Positions 10,845-22,881 of a stretch of 64,000 nt of DNA are shown piece by piece (within the stretch, counting starts at the first letter, position 1; each line of letters begins with the position of its first letter). Where the stretch lies: positions 530,200-594,199 of the forward strand of contig JBBHKE010001684.1 of the NCBI GenBank assembly GCA_037447655.1, read 5' to 3'. The stretch comes from Zygnema cylindricum (lineage: Eukaryota; Streptophyta; Zygnematophyceae; Zygnematales; Zygnemataceae). The position numbers and the translations under genes are program-made. The notes beneath the pieces were generated by a model. It saw only the letters and a program-made list of their open reading frames with translations. It was not told the origin of the DNA and made no database searches.

Positions 10845-12273
10845 TATTGTTCTTTAGTCTACAATATACCGCAGAAGAGACCCAAAGTATCAACCGTAAA
10901 GTTAAGCAAATTTAATCCAATGAACAATCCTTTGAAATGAATGCCCTCCAAATAAGTGAATGCATTCCTCGATTCATTACCAAAAATCCCCATCAGACAC
11001 ACCATAGATCTCTCAAAAACACGGATCATACCACCATAGGTCTGCAAATCTGCGACCATTTCAAACAGACCAAACACCCATGGGTTTGCAGATCTGCGGA
11101 AAACCTATGACCACCTTAGTACAAATGCATACACAGATGCATTAAACAACAAATCAAATACATGCATAATGTATGACAACCAAACATAAAATAACATGTA
11201 TAAATAATAATAAACAGTGCATCACACATAAGCAAAAGTATTATCACATAATCATGAATTATTTAAATGCATGACCTAATCGACAACCCTAAATTACTAC
11301 ATCTTTGGTCCCTACTTTTCTAACCAACATTGATGGTTTTGCTAACAAAGCTCATCGCTATATATACACTTGTAAGTTGTCAACTAGTCACGTAACTCTT
11401 ACTAAGACCTACTTAAGCGTAATAAACTACTACTAAGAGTAATTTAATCGTAAGCGTACATGTGAGAGTCAAACAATCATAAGCGTACACTTGTCTACAA
11501 GTACGACACTACACAAACACTAATTAAGTTGTCAAAACCTTAAACCGCTTAATAATACGTCACACAATAAAAACTATTGCAAAATAGCGGCGGACGCCGT
11601 CCGCCGTCAAAGGTAACACAATCCACTTAAATACAAATTGAAAAATTCAACACTAATTTATTAATCCACATAAGACAAGGAAATGTTTCTTCACATATTT
11701 ACACTAACAACAAAAACGTATTCTGAGTTAATGTGAGAAAGTCAACAAACCTCCACGAATCTCATCAAAAAATCCAAGACGTCCAAAAATATTCATCGTG
11801 TGATTGACGCGATTTCACGTCTCCCCTTGTTGAAAAATAACGACGACCTTTTTTTGCCGTCCGTAGCTCTTATTCGGCACTGTCGATGTCGTGCCGCGTG
11901 GTCCCAAAGTACACTTGATGAACGACGTCATTCTATCCAAATCTAGCGCGTACCGTAAGCACATCCTTCGCCATAAATATCGCTTGCCAAATTACGTTCT
12001 GTACAGGCGACGTACATTTTTAAATATTTCGAATATTTGAAATCGGATCGCTTCGCGATCCGCCGTCCATTTCCCAACGCATTCCGCGCCACTTAATTAC
12101 TTTTTCACGTCCCTCTAATTTTCCTTGTACATCTACTCCCCCAATCCCCAAATCCATTCGAACCACCACATTACTTCCGGTAATTAAATAAGCACGCGAA
12201 CACGCGCACGCACGAAACATCGCGTACGCACAAAACGTGGCGTGCGCACGAAACTAACTTTTCAAAAACAACA
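10845..12273 (-). mobile_element. Solo LTR, family X-b
   Basis: On the minus strand it starts TGTTGTTTTTGAAAAG at 12273 and ends AAGAACAATA at 10845, so it ends in TA rather than CA. It is flanked by GGGTA (10840-10844) and TGGTA (12274-12278). The sister LTR at about 4345 lacks it. It matches the plus-strand copy at 15543-16944. The first part is shared with X-a, including GGATCGC-GAA-GCGATCC in LTR orientation; the last part is different. It has no coding potential. Confidence 0.8.
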
Positions 12274-12574
12274 TGGTATAGTAGTAGGTAGCTGTGAGTA
12301 GGAGTTTAGAAACTTAGTGTGTTTGAGACTCCTCTCTCCAGGTGACCTTTTATATTTATATGCCATCTTTGGCTAGCAATAACTAACTGTTCAAAGGATA
12401 AAATTCAATTATTTTTTTTGTGTTTAACTCAAGGGAGTCTTGTCCTCACACGGGTGAGGGTGGTCATCCTATTTTTGTGCGAGGGCGGCACTTATTAGGT
12501 GGGAAAGTGGAAGGGGCAATCATTATCTTACAGGCTTTATATAGACTGCTCATACAGTTGACCACAAAATTTCA

Positions 12575-13893
12575 ACCTCAAGATACACTAGAAGCGGTAG
12601 ACGTGGTGGAAATGGAGCCGGAACCAAGCGAGAGGGGAGAAGTTGAAATCGTTAGACGGAACCCAAGAGAGCCATCTATACAGGCGGTCAACTTTGAGGG
12701 AGGAAAAAGGAGCACCAAAAGGCTGCAAGAAAAAAGAGTCAATAACAAGGTAACCAGATTATCTAATCGGGATGAACCTCAGACTTCCAAAGAGGCGATG
12801 AACTGTCTAGAGAGAAACCGATGGAAACAGCCATCAACAAGGAAATGGCCTCAATCATGGCAGCCGATACTTGGGAGTTGGTGGAGTGTCCACCTAATCG
12901 AAAGCCAATAGGATGCAAATGGGTATTCAAGTAAAAACTAAACCAAAATAACACCATTGAGCGCTACAAGGCCCGATTAGTGGCAAAAGGATTTACACAG
13001 AAAGAGGGAATAGACTATGAGGGGACTTTTGCTCCGGTCGTCACATTTCCCTCAGTCCGAATACTTATTATTTTGGCGGCAGCAGAAGACATACAGGTGC
13101 ACCAGATGGAAATCAAGACAGTCTTTTTACATAGATAGCTAGAAGAGGAGATTTTCATGCGACAACCCGAAGGATTTGTGGAGCAAAGAGAGGAGGGTAA
13201 GGTATGCTAACTGATTAAATCTCTTTATGGTTTGAAACAAGCCCCCCGGCTGTGGAATAAGAAACTTTATGAGTTTTTTACGGTTCTAGGATATATCCGG
13301 ATCACTTCAAATCACTTAATCTACGTGTTTGTAGATAAGATAGGTGTTATTTTTATTGCAATTTATGTTGATGATTCGCTTGTTTTGAGTTAATCGATGG
13401 ACAAAATTAAAAAACTAAAAAAATATATAAAAGGAAGATTTAAGATGAAAGACATGGGGGAGGCAAGATATATTTTGGGAATCCAGGTGGAGAGAGATAC
13501 AGAAAGAAAAATGATTAGATTAACTTAGAAGGAGGCCATTGGGAACATGTTGGAAAAATTTCAAATAGATAAAGCCAACAGTTTTATAACTCCCATGGAA
13601 TTAAAGAAGGGAAGTCACGGGAGTGTGGAACAAGGAGTCATAATTTAAGATTAAGTAGGCTCTAAAGAGGAGAAGTTTATGTAGAATATTCTGTATAGAC
13701 AACTAGTGGGGAGTGTTATTCTATTTTATGAACTCTACTCGGTCAGATTTCACGGCAGCTGTATGAGTGTTGAGTTGAATTCTGAATTCTCCCACTAAGA
13801 GAGATTGGGAGGCAACTAAAAGAGTCCTTAGATATCTGGTAGGGACTAGGGATCTATAGTTACATTTGGGTGGGGACAATACTGACATCACCG
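12575..13893 (+). pseudogene. Copia-1 copy F, linker, reverse transcriptase and start of RNase H (right piece)
   Basis: This continues the coding sequence broken at 3758. The acidic linker GEVEIVRRNPREPSI near 12635-12680 parallels that of copy B. Reverse transcriptase follows: [20 protein letters not shown] near 12964-13020, HQMEIKT near 13100 with catalytic Asp changed to Glu, LIKSLYGLKQAPR near 13215, IYVDDSLVLS near 13365 and ARYILGIQVERD near 13465. Stops are at about 12933, 13137, 13208, 13393 and 13529. It is cut in the early RNase H part at DNTDIT, where the D1 LTR starts. Confidence 0.83.
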
Positions 13894-14380
13894 TGTTGAA
13901 TTTGAAAAACTTTACGCCTCAATAAATTCAGAACGACAATTAAATATAGGGTATAGGGACACGCGTCGTCACTTGAGTACAGAATAAGAAATGTTGGAAT
14001 GGGACAAAGCAGCTGCGACGCAGATGGGACAAAGCAGCTGCGGCACAAATGGGACAAAGTACCTGCGACACAGATGGGACAAAGCAACAACGATATAGAC
14101 AAAGCAGCCGCGATTATTTAGGATATGATCCGGTACGGAACGATGCAGCTTCGACGAAGCTGCAAAGACGTTGAATATGATCCAAACGGGACATCGCAGT
14201 TGAGGTTGATATGAATCGAGTCAATGGACAAGATTCATAAATGAATCACAAGTGATTTGCTTACAGGTGTTTACCCAACATCTGAATGGACGTATCCGGA
14301 CACTTATTAGATCAATTAGGCTGAAACTTTAGAAGTTCTCAATCTTTGTGATATTCTATACTGTGTAATAGTGTGAAGCA
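13894..14380 (+). repeat. Copia-D 5' LTR of D1
   Basis: It starts TGTTGAATTTG and matches the split LTR starting TGTGGAAAG at 20408; both have ATAGGGTATAGGGACACGCG. Compared with that LTR it lacks about 310 bp between GGACACTTAT and GGCTGAAACTTT. The 3' limit near 14380 is an estimate from the TG...CA rule. I could not identify a convincing tRNA PBS after it. Confidence 0.7.
13996..14112 (+). repeat. About 25-bp tandem repeats in the Copia-D LTR, each with a GACAAAGCAGCTGCG-like core
   Basis: Four to five units beginning GGGACAAAG follow one another. The best ones contain the palindrome CAGCTG within GCAGCTGCG. The same array occurs in the other LTR at about 20516-20640. Position near the LTR 5' end suggests a U3 enhancer-type array; that role is inferred. 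Confidence 0.65.
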
Positions 14381-14462
14381 GTTTTGGACAATTATGGCAA
14401 ATTTAGTGAGCTGTACAAAATACTTATTTGGTAGGATTTCCGATAGCTTCTTATTGTGTATC

Positions 14463-15542
14463 ATGTCAATTTCTACTACTACTACTGCTCCTCCACCTAC
14501 ACAGGTGGTGGTAGAACAACAGGTTATAAGCTTGTTATCAAGAATTCCTATCTTCTCGGGGGATAAATATGTTTATTATGCAGATGTGGTGGAAACACAT
14601 TTCGAAAATGTTAATATTTTTGATGTTTTGGATGGTTCATTGGCAAAATCGGATCACTCTTGGTCGAAGAAAAATTTGCAAGCTCAATCTATTCTGAAAT
14701 TTTGTATCTCAAAAGAATTGGCTATATCTCGGATGAAAATGAAAATGCGATTGATATCTGGAAGTCTCTCAAATATGATTACGAAAAGGCTAATGTCCAA
14801 AAGAAAATATTTACGGCTGGCCAAATTTGGGACTATAAATACACGGAAGGCACAATGGCCGAATATGGTAACAAGTTTCGAATTCTAATACACTTTGATG
14901 CCTATGTAGGTGGATCTTTTCCTCAGTTTCAGCAGGCTGCATAACTAATGAGGGTTCTTCCTAATACTATGAAAGCAACGTCTAATAGGATGAAACAAAA
15001 AGATAAAGCCAGTTGGACTTTACAGTTAGCCATTAATTTGATTTTAATGGAGGAGGCTGATTCTAAAATTCTTAGTCATGAAAAACAGGTAGAGGCCTTT
15101 AATGCAGATTTTGTCACAAAGGCTCAGTTTAATCAGAATAGAAAACAGTTTAATCAAGATAAGAATCAGTTTAAACAACCTAATCAGAGAGGAACTAGAC
15201 ATACTTTCAATACATGTTTTTATAGAAATGAGAGAGGTCATGGATATAAGTTTTCTCTTAAGCTTAAGAAAGCTAACAAAACAGGTTTGTATAGGCTTAG
15301 ATGGCAACAAAGCCAAGGCCGCGTTTGCGGAGGCAGAAAGAAGACGAAGGTATGACGAAAGAGTACCGGGTGCGTAGCACAAAGAGACTACAAAACAACT
15401 CCAAAGAGACTCCGGCGTTTGGAGTTCGTGCTTGCACTCCAAAGAGGAGGTATGACACGGTTTAATCAAGGCTTCACAAGATCTACACCTCGAGGAAATG
15501 CACTATTCTCGACATCTTCATCTTACCAAGACGAGTCTCTGA
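14463..15542 (+). pseudogene. Copia-D gag, copy D1 (inactive)
   Basis: The likely start ATG is at 14463, at the same place as in D2 (28578), where MSxSTTT begins. The conserved LLSRIPIFSGDKYVYYADVVE segment follows near 14530-14595, then the helical region WSKKNLQAQSILKFCIS. A frameshift near 14740 moves the frame to one ending near 14944, and another frame covers 14948-15355. The zinc knuckle near 15220 reads CFYRNERGH, so its second Cys is lost and the last is changed. The gene is interrupted at 15542 by an X-b LTR. Confidence 0.8.
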
Positions 15543-16944
15543 TGTTGTTTTTGGAAATCTTTAGTCCTCTCTATATCACGTTGTTATGCTGCCATTTTGC
15601 GCTAATCTGACATCGCAGCTGCGCTGCTCTAATATTGCAGTTGCGCTGACCAAGCACAACAGCCATTGCAGTTTGTGTAATGGCGATGTTTCGTGTGTAC
15701 GCGGTTTTTAGTGCGTACATGTACACCAAGTGTGGCGTGGAGGCTTACATGGTTTCATTGATTAGGGGAGTAATTGTATGGATAAATTTATAGGGACGTA
15801 AATGATTGATTGAGTGGCGCAGAATGCCTTATATAAATGGACGGCGGATCGCGAAGAGATCGGACTTGAAATACTTGAAGTGTTTGAAAATGTACGCCAG
15901 CCGTACGAGACATAATGTGACAGGCGCATTAATGAAAAAGGGACGCCGCTGATATGGCGTATCTATTTTGGACAGGTGTACCTTATTTGCGAAGGGCTGC
16001 AGGTGTGGCAATATGACATGTACCTTATATGTGAGAAGCCGCATTAATTAAAGTGGACGCGGTTTTCCTACGGAAAGGAATTTGGATAGTTTGGTTTCAT
16101 TTCGGCAAGTGGAATGTCTTACATTTGACGGTGGCAGCGTCCGCCGCTATTTTACAAAGGTTTAAATTTTTGTGATGTATTATTAAGTCCTTTAGGGTTT
16201 CATCAGTTTAATAACTGTGTGTGTAGTGTCGTACTTGTTGACAAGTGTACGCTTATGATTGTTTGACCCTCGGGTGTAGGTTTACGATTAAATTAATCTT
16301 AGTAGTATTTTATTACTCTTAAATATGACTTAGTGATAGTTACGTGATTGGCTGACAGCTTACAAGTGTATATACAACTATAAGTTTTGTTAGCGTATAG
16401 AATCAATGTTTAGGGTGAAAAGTAGGGACCGAAGATGTAGTCTTTTAGGGTTGCCAGTTAGGTCATACACTTAAGTGATACATTTAATAATGTGATTATA
16501 CAATTGGTTATGTGCGATGGCATTATTTTATTAATATTTATACATGTTAATTTTATGTTTATTGGTTATGTATTGTGAATCTATGTCTTTTTGTTTATTG
16601 CATCTGTGTAGGCATTTGTCCCAGGGTGGTTCTAGGTTTACCACATATTTGCAGACCCATGGGTGTTTGGCCTGTGTGAAATGGTCACAGATTTGCAGAC
16701 CTATTTTGTGTCTGATCTGTGAGGAACAAGTGCACGTTTTCAGACCTATGGTGTGTTTGGCCTGTGACTTTTTAGGAGACCTATGGTGTGTCTGATGCAG
16801 ATTTTCTAGTAATGCATTTGGGAATGCATTCATTTGTTTAGAGGGCATTCATTTCAAAGGATTGTTCATTTGACTAGATTTTCTTAGCTTTACGGTTGAT
16901 AGTTTAATTCGCTTCTGCGGTCTATTTTAGACCAAAAAACACTA
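15543..16944 (+). mobile_element. Solo LTR, family X-b (inside D1 gag)
   Basis: It starts TGTTGTTTTTGG and ends AAAAAACACTA. The flanks are TCTGA (15538-15542) and TCTAA (16945-16949), a 5-bp TSD with one change. Removing it joins GACGAGTCTCTGA to AACTATCTGACGAGG, which aligns with the uninterrupted D2 sequence at about 29500-29525. Length is 1402 bp, against 1429 bp for the minus-strand copy at 10845-12273. The stretch 16600-16800 holds about four imperfect repeats of CAGACCTATGGTGTG. GCAGCTGCG occurs near 15615. Confidence 0.8.
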
Positions 16945-16949
16945 TCTAA

Positions 16950-18330
16950 AACTATCTGACGAGGAGGAAGAGGCCTTACTCGAAATGGCGGCAACAATGG
17001 AGGGTGGAAGAGACACTGGATGGATAATGGACACATGAGCATCGGCACACATGTGGTGGAACAAAGCAATTTTCAAGAATTTAAAATCAACACGCCATAA
17101 AAATATCTACTATGCGTGTGGTATGAGTTTACAAACACGAGTTGTTGGTGATGTCTCCTTGCTAGTTGATAGAGAAGGAAAGGCAGTTGAGAGAACTCTT
17201 CACAATGTTCTCTTTGTTTCGAATTTCAAAAAAAAATTGTTTTCAACTTCTTTGGTAGAGAGTAAAGGATTTGAAGTCAATTTGAAACATGGTCGGCAGG
17301 TTGTTAGCAAAAATGGGAAGATTGCGGTCACAAGCACTAGAGATGTCAAAAAAATATATTGAATAGATATGCCCTATAATAAAGAAAATAATATTTTGTA
17401 TTCTGGTGCAGTCTCTTTAGATGAGCTGTGGCATAACAGGTTAGGTCATGTGCACTATGACAGTTTGAAAAAGATGGTACATGCTGATAAAATAGGAGTC
17501 ACTCTTTCAGATCAATCTGTTAAAACATGTGATGGCTGTGTAGTAGGAAAAATACACAGATTACCGTTCCCTCATAAATGTGAATATCGGTCCACTAAAC
17601 TTTTACAGCTAGTTCATTTTGATGCTTTCGGACCTGCGAAAGTATCATCTACCCGGGACATGAAATATATGGTTACGTTTACAAATGATTTTTTGAGGTT
17701 TACTAAAGTCTACTACATGAGGGACAAGAGTGAAGTCTTCAGCCACTTGCAACACTACAAAGCATGGGTGGAGAAACTACATGGTCTGCCAATTTTGGAA
17801 CTCAGATCAGACAACAGCGGTGAATATACGTCAAAAGAGTTTGAAAACTTCCTACTTAAAGAAGACCTTATTCATCAGCTAACTCTCCCATATTCACCAG
17901 AAAAAATTTGGGTTTCAGAAAGACTAAATAGAACTATCACAGAGAGTTCTAGGTCCATGCTTGTAGATAAAGACGTAGATCCGATATTCTGGGCTGAAGC
18001 ATTAAATTGTGTTGTTTATAAAAAAAAAAGAATAGGGTTAAGATCGGTAGAGACTACTCCTTACTAGGTCTGGACTGGTAGAAAACAAGATGTTAGCCAT
18101 GTTAAAGTCTTTGATAGCAAATGCTTTATTTTAGATACATCTAAAGACAGATGGAAAATGGAACCAAAAGGATTGTCGCGTATTTTGTTGGGGTATGATG
18201 ATCACTCCAAAGGATAGTGAGTCTTTGTATTTCAGAAATAAAAAAAAAATGTAGCAAGGCATATCATTGTCAACGATGAGCTTGACTCGATAGATTCATT
18301 TAAAATGTCAAAGCAACAAAAGCAGGAAAA
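16950..18330 (+). pseudogene. Copia-D protease and integrase, copy D1 (inactive)
   Basis: The protease site reads WIMDT, then a stop (TGA), then AS near 17030, so the active DTGAS has lost its Gly codon to a stop. The integrase HHCC finger is complete: LWHNRLGHVHYDSL near 17430 and CDGCVVGKIHRLPFP near 17530. The core has HFDAFGPA near 17615 (first Asp), RSDNSGEYTS near 17807 (second Asp) and SERLNRT near 17920 (Glu). The run 17369-18067 is open for 232 codons, the longest in this copy. Stops then occur at about 18065 and 18217. Confidence 0.83.
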
Positions 18331-18479
18331 AGTACAAGAATATATCATTTTAGATTGCAAACAAGAGATTGTCACATAGATGCAACGACCTCCAGTGGTG
18401 ACACCTGTGTCTCAAATTCACCAAATTCCTCAACAAGTTTAGTTTCACTTCGGTGACCAGATTTCTAATCGTACTCGTT

Positions 18480-20170
18480 CTACACAGAGACAAAAGAGAA
18501 ATGCGAGGGATCCGACAATTTTAGCCTTTGAATTTCTGGGGGGAAGACGATCCAGTAGCCGGCTGCAAAGAAACTCCCACCTTGCCTACTCTGCGGCCTC
18601 AGAGGAGCCTCTGTCCATTCGGGAGGCCTTCTCATTACCAAAACGACATCATTGGATCGAGGCAGCTAACGACGAAATGAAGTCGATCATTGAAGCTTAG
18701 ACATGGGAACTTGTGGATCATCCTCCAGACCGAAAAGTGATGAGCAGCAAATAGGTATTCAAGGTGAATTTAAATCCTGATAAGACTATTGAACAATACA
18801 AAGCTAGGCTTCTAGCAAAGGGGTATAATCTAAAGGAAGGAATTGATTTTGAAGAAACGTTTTCTCCGGTTGTGAGATTTCCGACAGTTAGGATTTTGAT
18901 GTCCCTAGCTGCTATAGAAGATATAGAAATACATCAAATGGATGTCAAAACTACCTTCTTCCATGGAGAGCTAGAAGAGACCATTTATATGCAGCAGCCT
19001 GAAATGTATGCAGAGCCAGGAAAAGAGCACTTAGTATGCAAATTGATAAAATCTCTGTACGGCCTAAAACACGCCCCTAGGCAATAGAATCTTAAGCTTC
19101 ATGAATTTTAACTAGCCTAGAATTTCAAAGGATAAGCTCTGATCATTTTGTTTACGTACTAAAGCGTGAGGATGGGATAGTGTATATAGCGGTGTATACA
19201 GATGATCTACTATTAATTAGTAAATCAATGGCCGAAATTAACAAAATCAAAGCTGCCTTAAATTCACGGTGTGAGATAAAAGACCTGGGTGAGGCAAAAT
19301 ATATTTTGGGTATTCAGGTAGAAAGGGATAGAAATAAAAGATTAATTAAATTGACTCAAAAAGAGGCTATTGGAAACATGTTAGATGAGTATGGAATGCG
19401 AGGGGCAAAAGGGTGTGTAACTCTAATGGAGTTTCGACAGAAGTTCGAGGGAGAAGAAACAGAGCCTATTGTTATTGTTAGTGAGTATTTAGATTCAAGG
19501 GAGGATGATCCCATGACACTAATACCTTAAAAACAAATAGTGGGAAGTTTAATATATTTCATGCACTGTTGCTGCAGCAATTGGGGTACTAAGCAGAAGT
19601 ATAGAAAATCTGAGAAAATTTGACCCTGATGCAGCAAGAAGAGTCTTAAGATATTTGGCAAGAACGAAAGACCTCAAACTCACACTAGGCAGAGGAGAAG
19701 GGAAGCTGCAAACATCGAGTGATACAAGCTTTGGTGACATGCCAAGCTGAAAATCCACCACTATTTCGTTCTACAAATTGGGAACGGAACTTGCTGCTGG
19801 AGCAGCAAACTTCAAAAGGTCACGACACCGTCAACAATGGAGTCAGAATACATGGCAGCAAGTTCGGCCCTCAAAGAACTCTTATGGATGAAATCCATGT
19901 TGAAAGAATTGGGATATATGCAGGTTGGACCACAAGTGATTTGGTGTGATAACAAGGCTGCCATTGCCATTGCCTCTAACCCGAGTCACCACTCAAAATT
20001 AAGCACATGGATGTAAGATTACATTTTGTAAGGGGAAAAATGTTTTCCACGGTGATTGAATTATGCTATTTGCCAAATACAAATATGATTGTTGATATGC
20101 TCACTAAAGCTCTTCGTGCTCCAAAGCTGAAGTATTGTAGGGATGCAATGAGACTATGTTACTAGCTAAA
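18480..20170 (+). pseudogene. Copia-D reverse transcriptase and RNase H, copy D1 (inactive)
   Basis: A stop near 18698 precedes VFKVNLNPDKTIEQYKARL near 18760. EIHQMDVKTTFFHGELEE (first Asp) lies near 18930-18985, KLIKSLYGLKHAPRQ near 19040, VYTDDLLLISKS near 19195 (the usual YVDD with Thr for Val), and AKYILGIQVERD near 19300. A stop and a shift lie between 19087 and 19180. RNase H relics include the MESEYMAASSALKEL-type segment near 19840 and WCDNKAAIAIA near 19940. The coding part ends near 20165. Confidence 0.82.
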
Positions 20171-20407
20171 TTAGTGCGTTGCCATGCTATGCTAGTCCAA
20201 CATCAAGATATAGTAAGACTAGGTGACCAACTAAATTGCGGTATTGCTATACTCCAATGCTGCACTACATCAAGATTAAGTGGGACTAGGTAACTAGCTA
20301 ATTTGTTGCATTGTTCGGCAAGTAAACTGCGCCAATTCGACAACGCAGTTGCGCAGCTTGATATCGCAGCTGCGTTGATACACTGAGACTTAAGATTTAG
20401 TGCTGAT
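20171..20407 (+). other. Copia-D 3' untranslated spacer with imperfect repeats
   Basis: Two related stretches (about 20162-20225 and 20225-20305) share ACTAGCTAA-like and CAACATCAAGAT/TACATCAAGAT motifs. These are followed by CAACGCAGTTGCGCAG and TCGCAGCTGCG near 20340-20375. No polypurine tract is obvious before the LTR start at 20408. Confidence 0.5.
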
Positions 20408-21941
20408 TGTGGAAAGCTTTACGTATCAGTAAATAAGTGTGACATTACAAAGATAATAGAATATAGGGTATAGGGACACGCGTCGTCACTTAAGAAAATA
20501 ACAAGTATTTTTGGAATGGGACAAAGCAGCTGTGAAGAAGATGGGACAAAGCAGCAACGGCAAAAATGGGACAAAGCCATTGCAACGCAGATGGGACAAT
20601 GCAATTGCGATACAGGTAAAGCAGCCGCGATTATTTGGGATATGATCCGGTACGGAATAACGCAGCTGCGACGAAGCTGCCTGACGCTGAATATGATTCG
20701 AACGGGACATGGTAACTGCGGTCGATATGAATCAAGTCAATGGACGAGATTCATAAAAGAATCACAAGTGATTTGTGGTTTTTTTGAAAAGTTAGTTTCG
20801 TGCATATGCGTCGTTTCGTGCGTACACAATGTTTCTTGAGTATAGTACGCGATTTTAATACGTATGCTATTTGGATTTACTGTGGAGGTTGGAATGGATT
20901 TGCGGATTGGGGGAGTAATGGTACTAATTTTTTTGGGACATACGGAACTATTTGAGTGGGGCGAACAAACATGTGAAAGGGTACGAAATGTGTAAGTCAA
21001 ATGTACGACGGATCGCGAAGCGATCCGATTTGGAATGTTTTGAGAAGGTACGCCGCAGGTACGAATCATAATGATGATAAACGGATTTTGAATTGGAAGT
21101 GGCGTGAGCGACACTTATGGAAACATGACACCGCTAGTACTGATTAATTTGGATGAGATGACGTCATTTCGTCAAGTGGATTTTTTGTGACCACACGACA
21201 CGACATCAAGGATGCTGAAAAAGAGCTAAGGACGGCGGCGCCGTAGTTTGGTCTTTTTGATGAGGGACGCGAAATCGCGTCTATCACATTATATTTATTT
21301 TGGACGGCCCAGATTCGTTTGACTAAATTCGTAAGGTTTGTAAATATTTACAACAATGTTTTGTCCTATGTGTATAAGGTGCTAGTGTAGATCTATTCAT
21401 TCTAACATATCACGAAGTATTTGTGTTACGTATGGTTGGTATGCCTCTGAACATTCAATAGTGTGCTCGTTTCGTGTATATTTGTAGGACTTAATCATTT
21501 TGGATTGAGGAACTTTTTGGAAAAAAACTGTTTTGCTCCTTTTTGGTAATTTTCATCTGAGGATTGCTCGCAGTTGTATTGGCAAAATTATCTGACATTT
21601 TGCATGTGTGTTCCACTTTGTATTGGAAATATTGTGGCAAATCTTTAGACCTATTGTGTGTCTGGTTTGCTAAGGACTTCATTGTGAAGCTGGTCAGATT
21701 TATCAAAGTTCTTGCAGACTGTTTTTTTTTAACTTTGATTGAGTGGTGTGATATGTCTATGTGGTATTTTTATATGAAAATTTTTGGGAATACTACGTGG
21801 CCTAGAAAAAATCTGTTAGTGAAGTTTCAGCCTGTTTTGTCTATTTTGTAGAATTCTGAGTGGACTCAAAGTAGGCTGTTTTTAAGGTAGTCTGTTGTGC
21901 TGTCGAGGGTAAATCCATGGTTGATATGGCTATGGACAACA

Positions 21942-22201
21942 ACATAACAACGCAGTATGGCAGCAAAGCAGTACAACTTAGCAGCATTGCAAAGTAGCAA
22001 AATGTAGATTGAATTGTATGAAATTCTGTGGGCTCGTTGCCCATCGAATGCACAGTACACAAGTAGCCACTAGAATAACATCAACCCACTGTGATTTGCC
22101 CAAAAATAACTGCCACCTTGGCAGGCAATGACTTTGACCAGCCTCACTCTTGTGAGGATAAGGTCCCTTCAGTCCAACGCAAAAAGAAACACCGAATTTG
22201 C
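21942..22201 (+). other. Interior of element X
   Basis: The first part has short AGCA-rich repeats (CAGCAAAGCAGTACAAC and similar), like the stretch at 61790-61890. The part 22090-22201 resembles the antisense 3' region of Copia-1 LTRs, for example GACCAGCCTCACTCTTGTGAGG against the copy at 26560. The 3' LTR starts right after GAATTTGC. Confidence 0.55.
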
Positions 22202-22834
22202 TGTTGTTTTTGAAAACTTAGTTTCGTGCGTACGGAGCGTTTCGTGCGTACGAAGCGTTTCGTGCGTGCGCGTGTTCGCGTGCGTGCGCATTTACGCGAT
22301 GTAGTGTGGAGGTTCGAATAGATTTGCGGATTGGGGGAGTAAATGTACGAAGAAAATTAAATGTACGTGAAGGACTAATTGAGTGGGGCGAACAAACATG
22401 TGAAAAGGTACAAAATGTGTAAGTCAAATGCACGGCGGATCGTGAAGCGATCCGATTTGAGATGTTTTCAGAAGGTACGGCACAGGTACAAATCATATTG
22501 ATGACGGACGGATTTCAAATTGGAAGTGGTGTGAGTTGCACTTATGGAAAAATGACGCCGCCTGTACTGATTAATTTGGATGGGATGACGTCATGTCTTC
22601 AAGTGGATTTTTTGTGACCACGCGACACGACTTCAAGGATGCCGAAAAAGAGCTACGAACGGCGGCGCCGTCAGTTTGGTCTTTTTGGTGAGGGACGCGA
22701 AATCGCGTCTATCACATGACATTTATTTTTGGATGGCCCAGATTCCTTTGACTAAATTCATAAGGTTTGTAAATATTTACAACAATGTTTTTTCCTATGT
22801 GTATTAAGTGTTAATGTAGATCTATTTATTATGA

Positions 22835-22881
22835 TGAAACTCTGAGACCTCCATAAGTCCTCAGAATGGACAGCTTCCAAG
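22835..22881 (-). repeat. Last 47 bp of the 3' LTR of copy B
   Basis: It matches the terminal bases of the 5' LTR at 26449-26495 with three or four differences. It joins directly to reverse transcriptase coding sequence, marking a deletion that removed RNase H, the polypurine tract and about 1 kb of LTR. Confidence 0.75.

Larger units (their letters stand above)
3759..12574 (+). mobile_element. Copia-1 family retrotransposon, copy E (complete outline, nested insertions)
   Basis: Two LTRs flank a decayed gag-pol. The 5' LTR is 3759-4657. The 3' LTR is 9074-12574, about 862 bp once its two insertions are removed, against 899 bp for the 5' LTR. A diverged tRNA PBS follows the 5' LTR. The whole unit is flanked by ACCTC on both sides (3754-3758 and 12575-12579), and the interrupted Copia F coding sequence joins across it. 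The many stops in gag and pol show an old insertion. Confidence 0.85.
9074..12574 (+). repeat. Copia-1 3' LTR of copy E, split by two X LTRs
   Basis: LTR sequence runs 9074-9353, 10556-10844 and 12274-12574. The order and content follow the 5' LTR at 3759-4657. The breaks are the solo LTRs at 9354-10555 and 10845-12273, each with a 5-bp target duplication. It ends AAATTTCA followed by ACCTC. Confidence 0.8.

Noticed and set aside
14381-14400. A tRNA PBS for Copia-D
   Set aside because: GTTTTGGACAATTATGG (D1) and GTTTTGAACCATTATG (D2) do not convincingly match a tRNA 3' end or the initiator anticodon arm.
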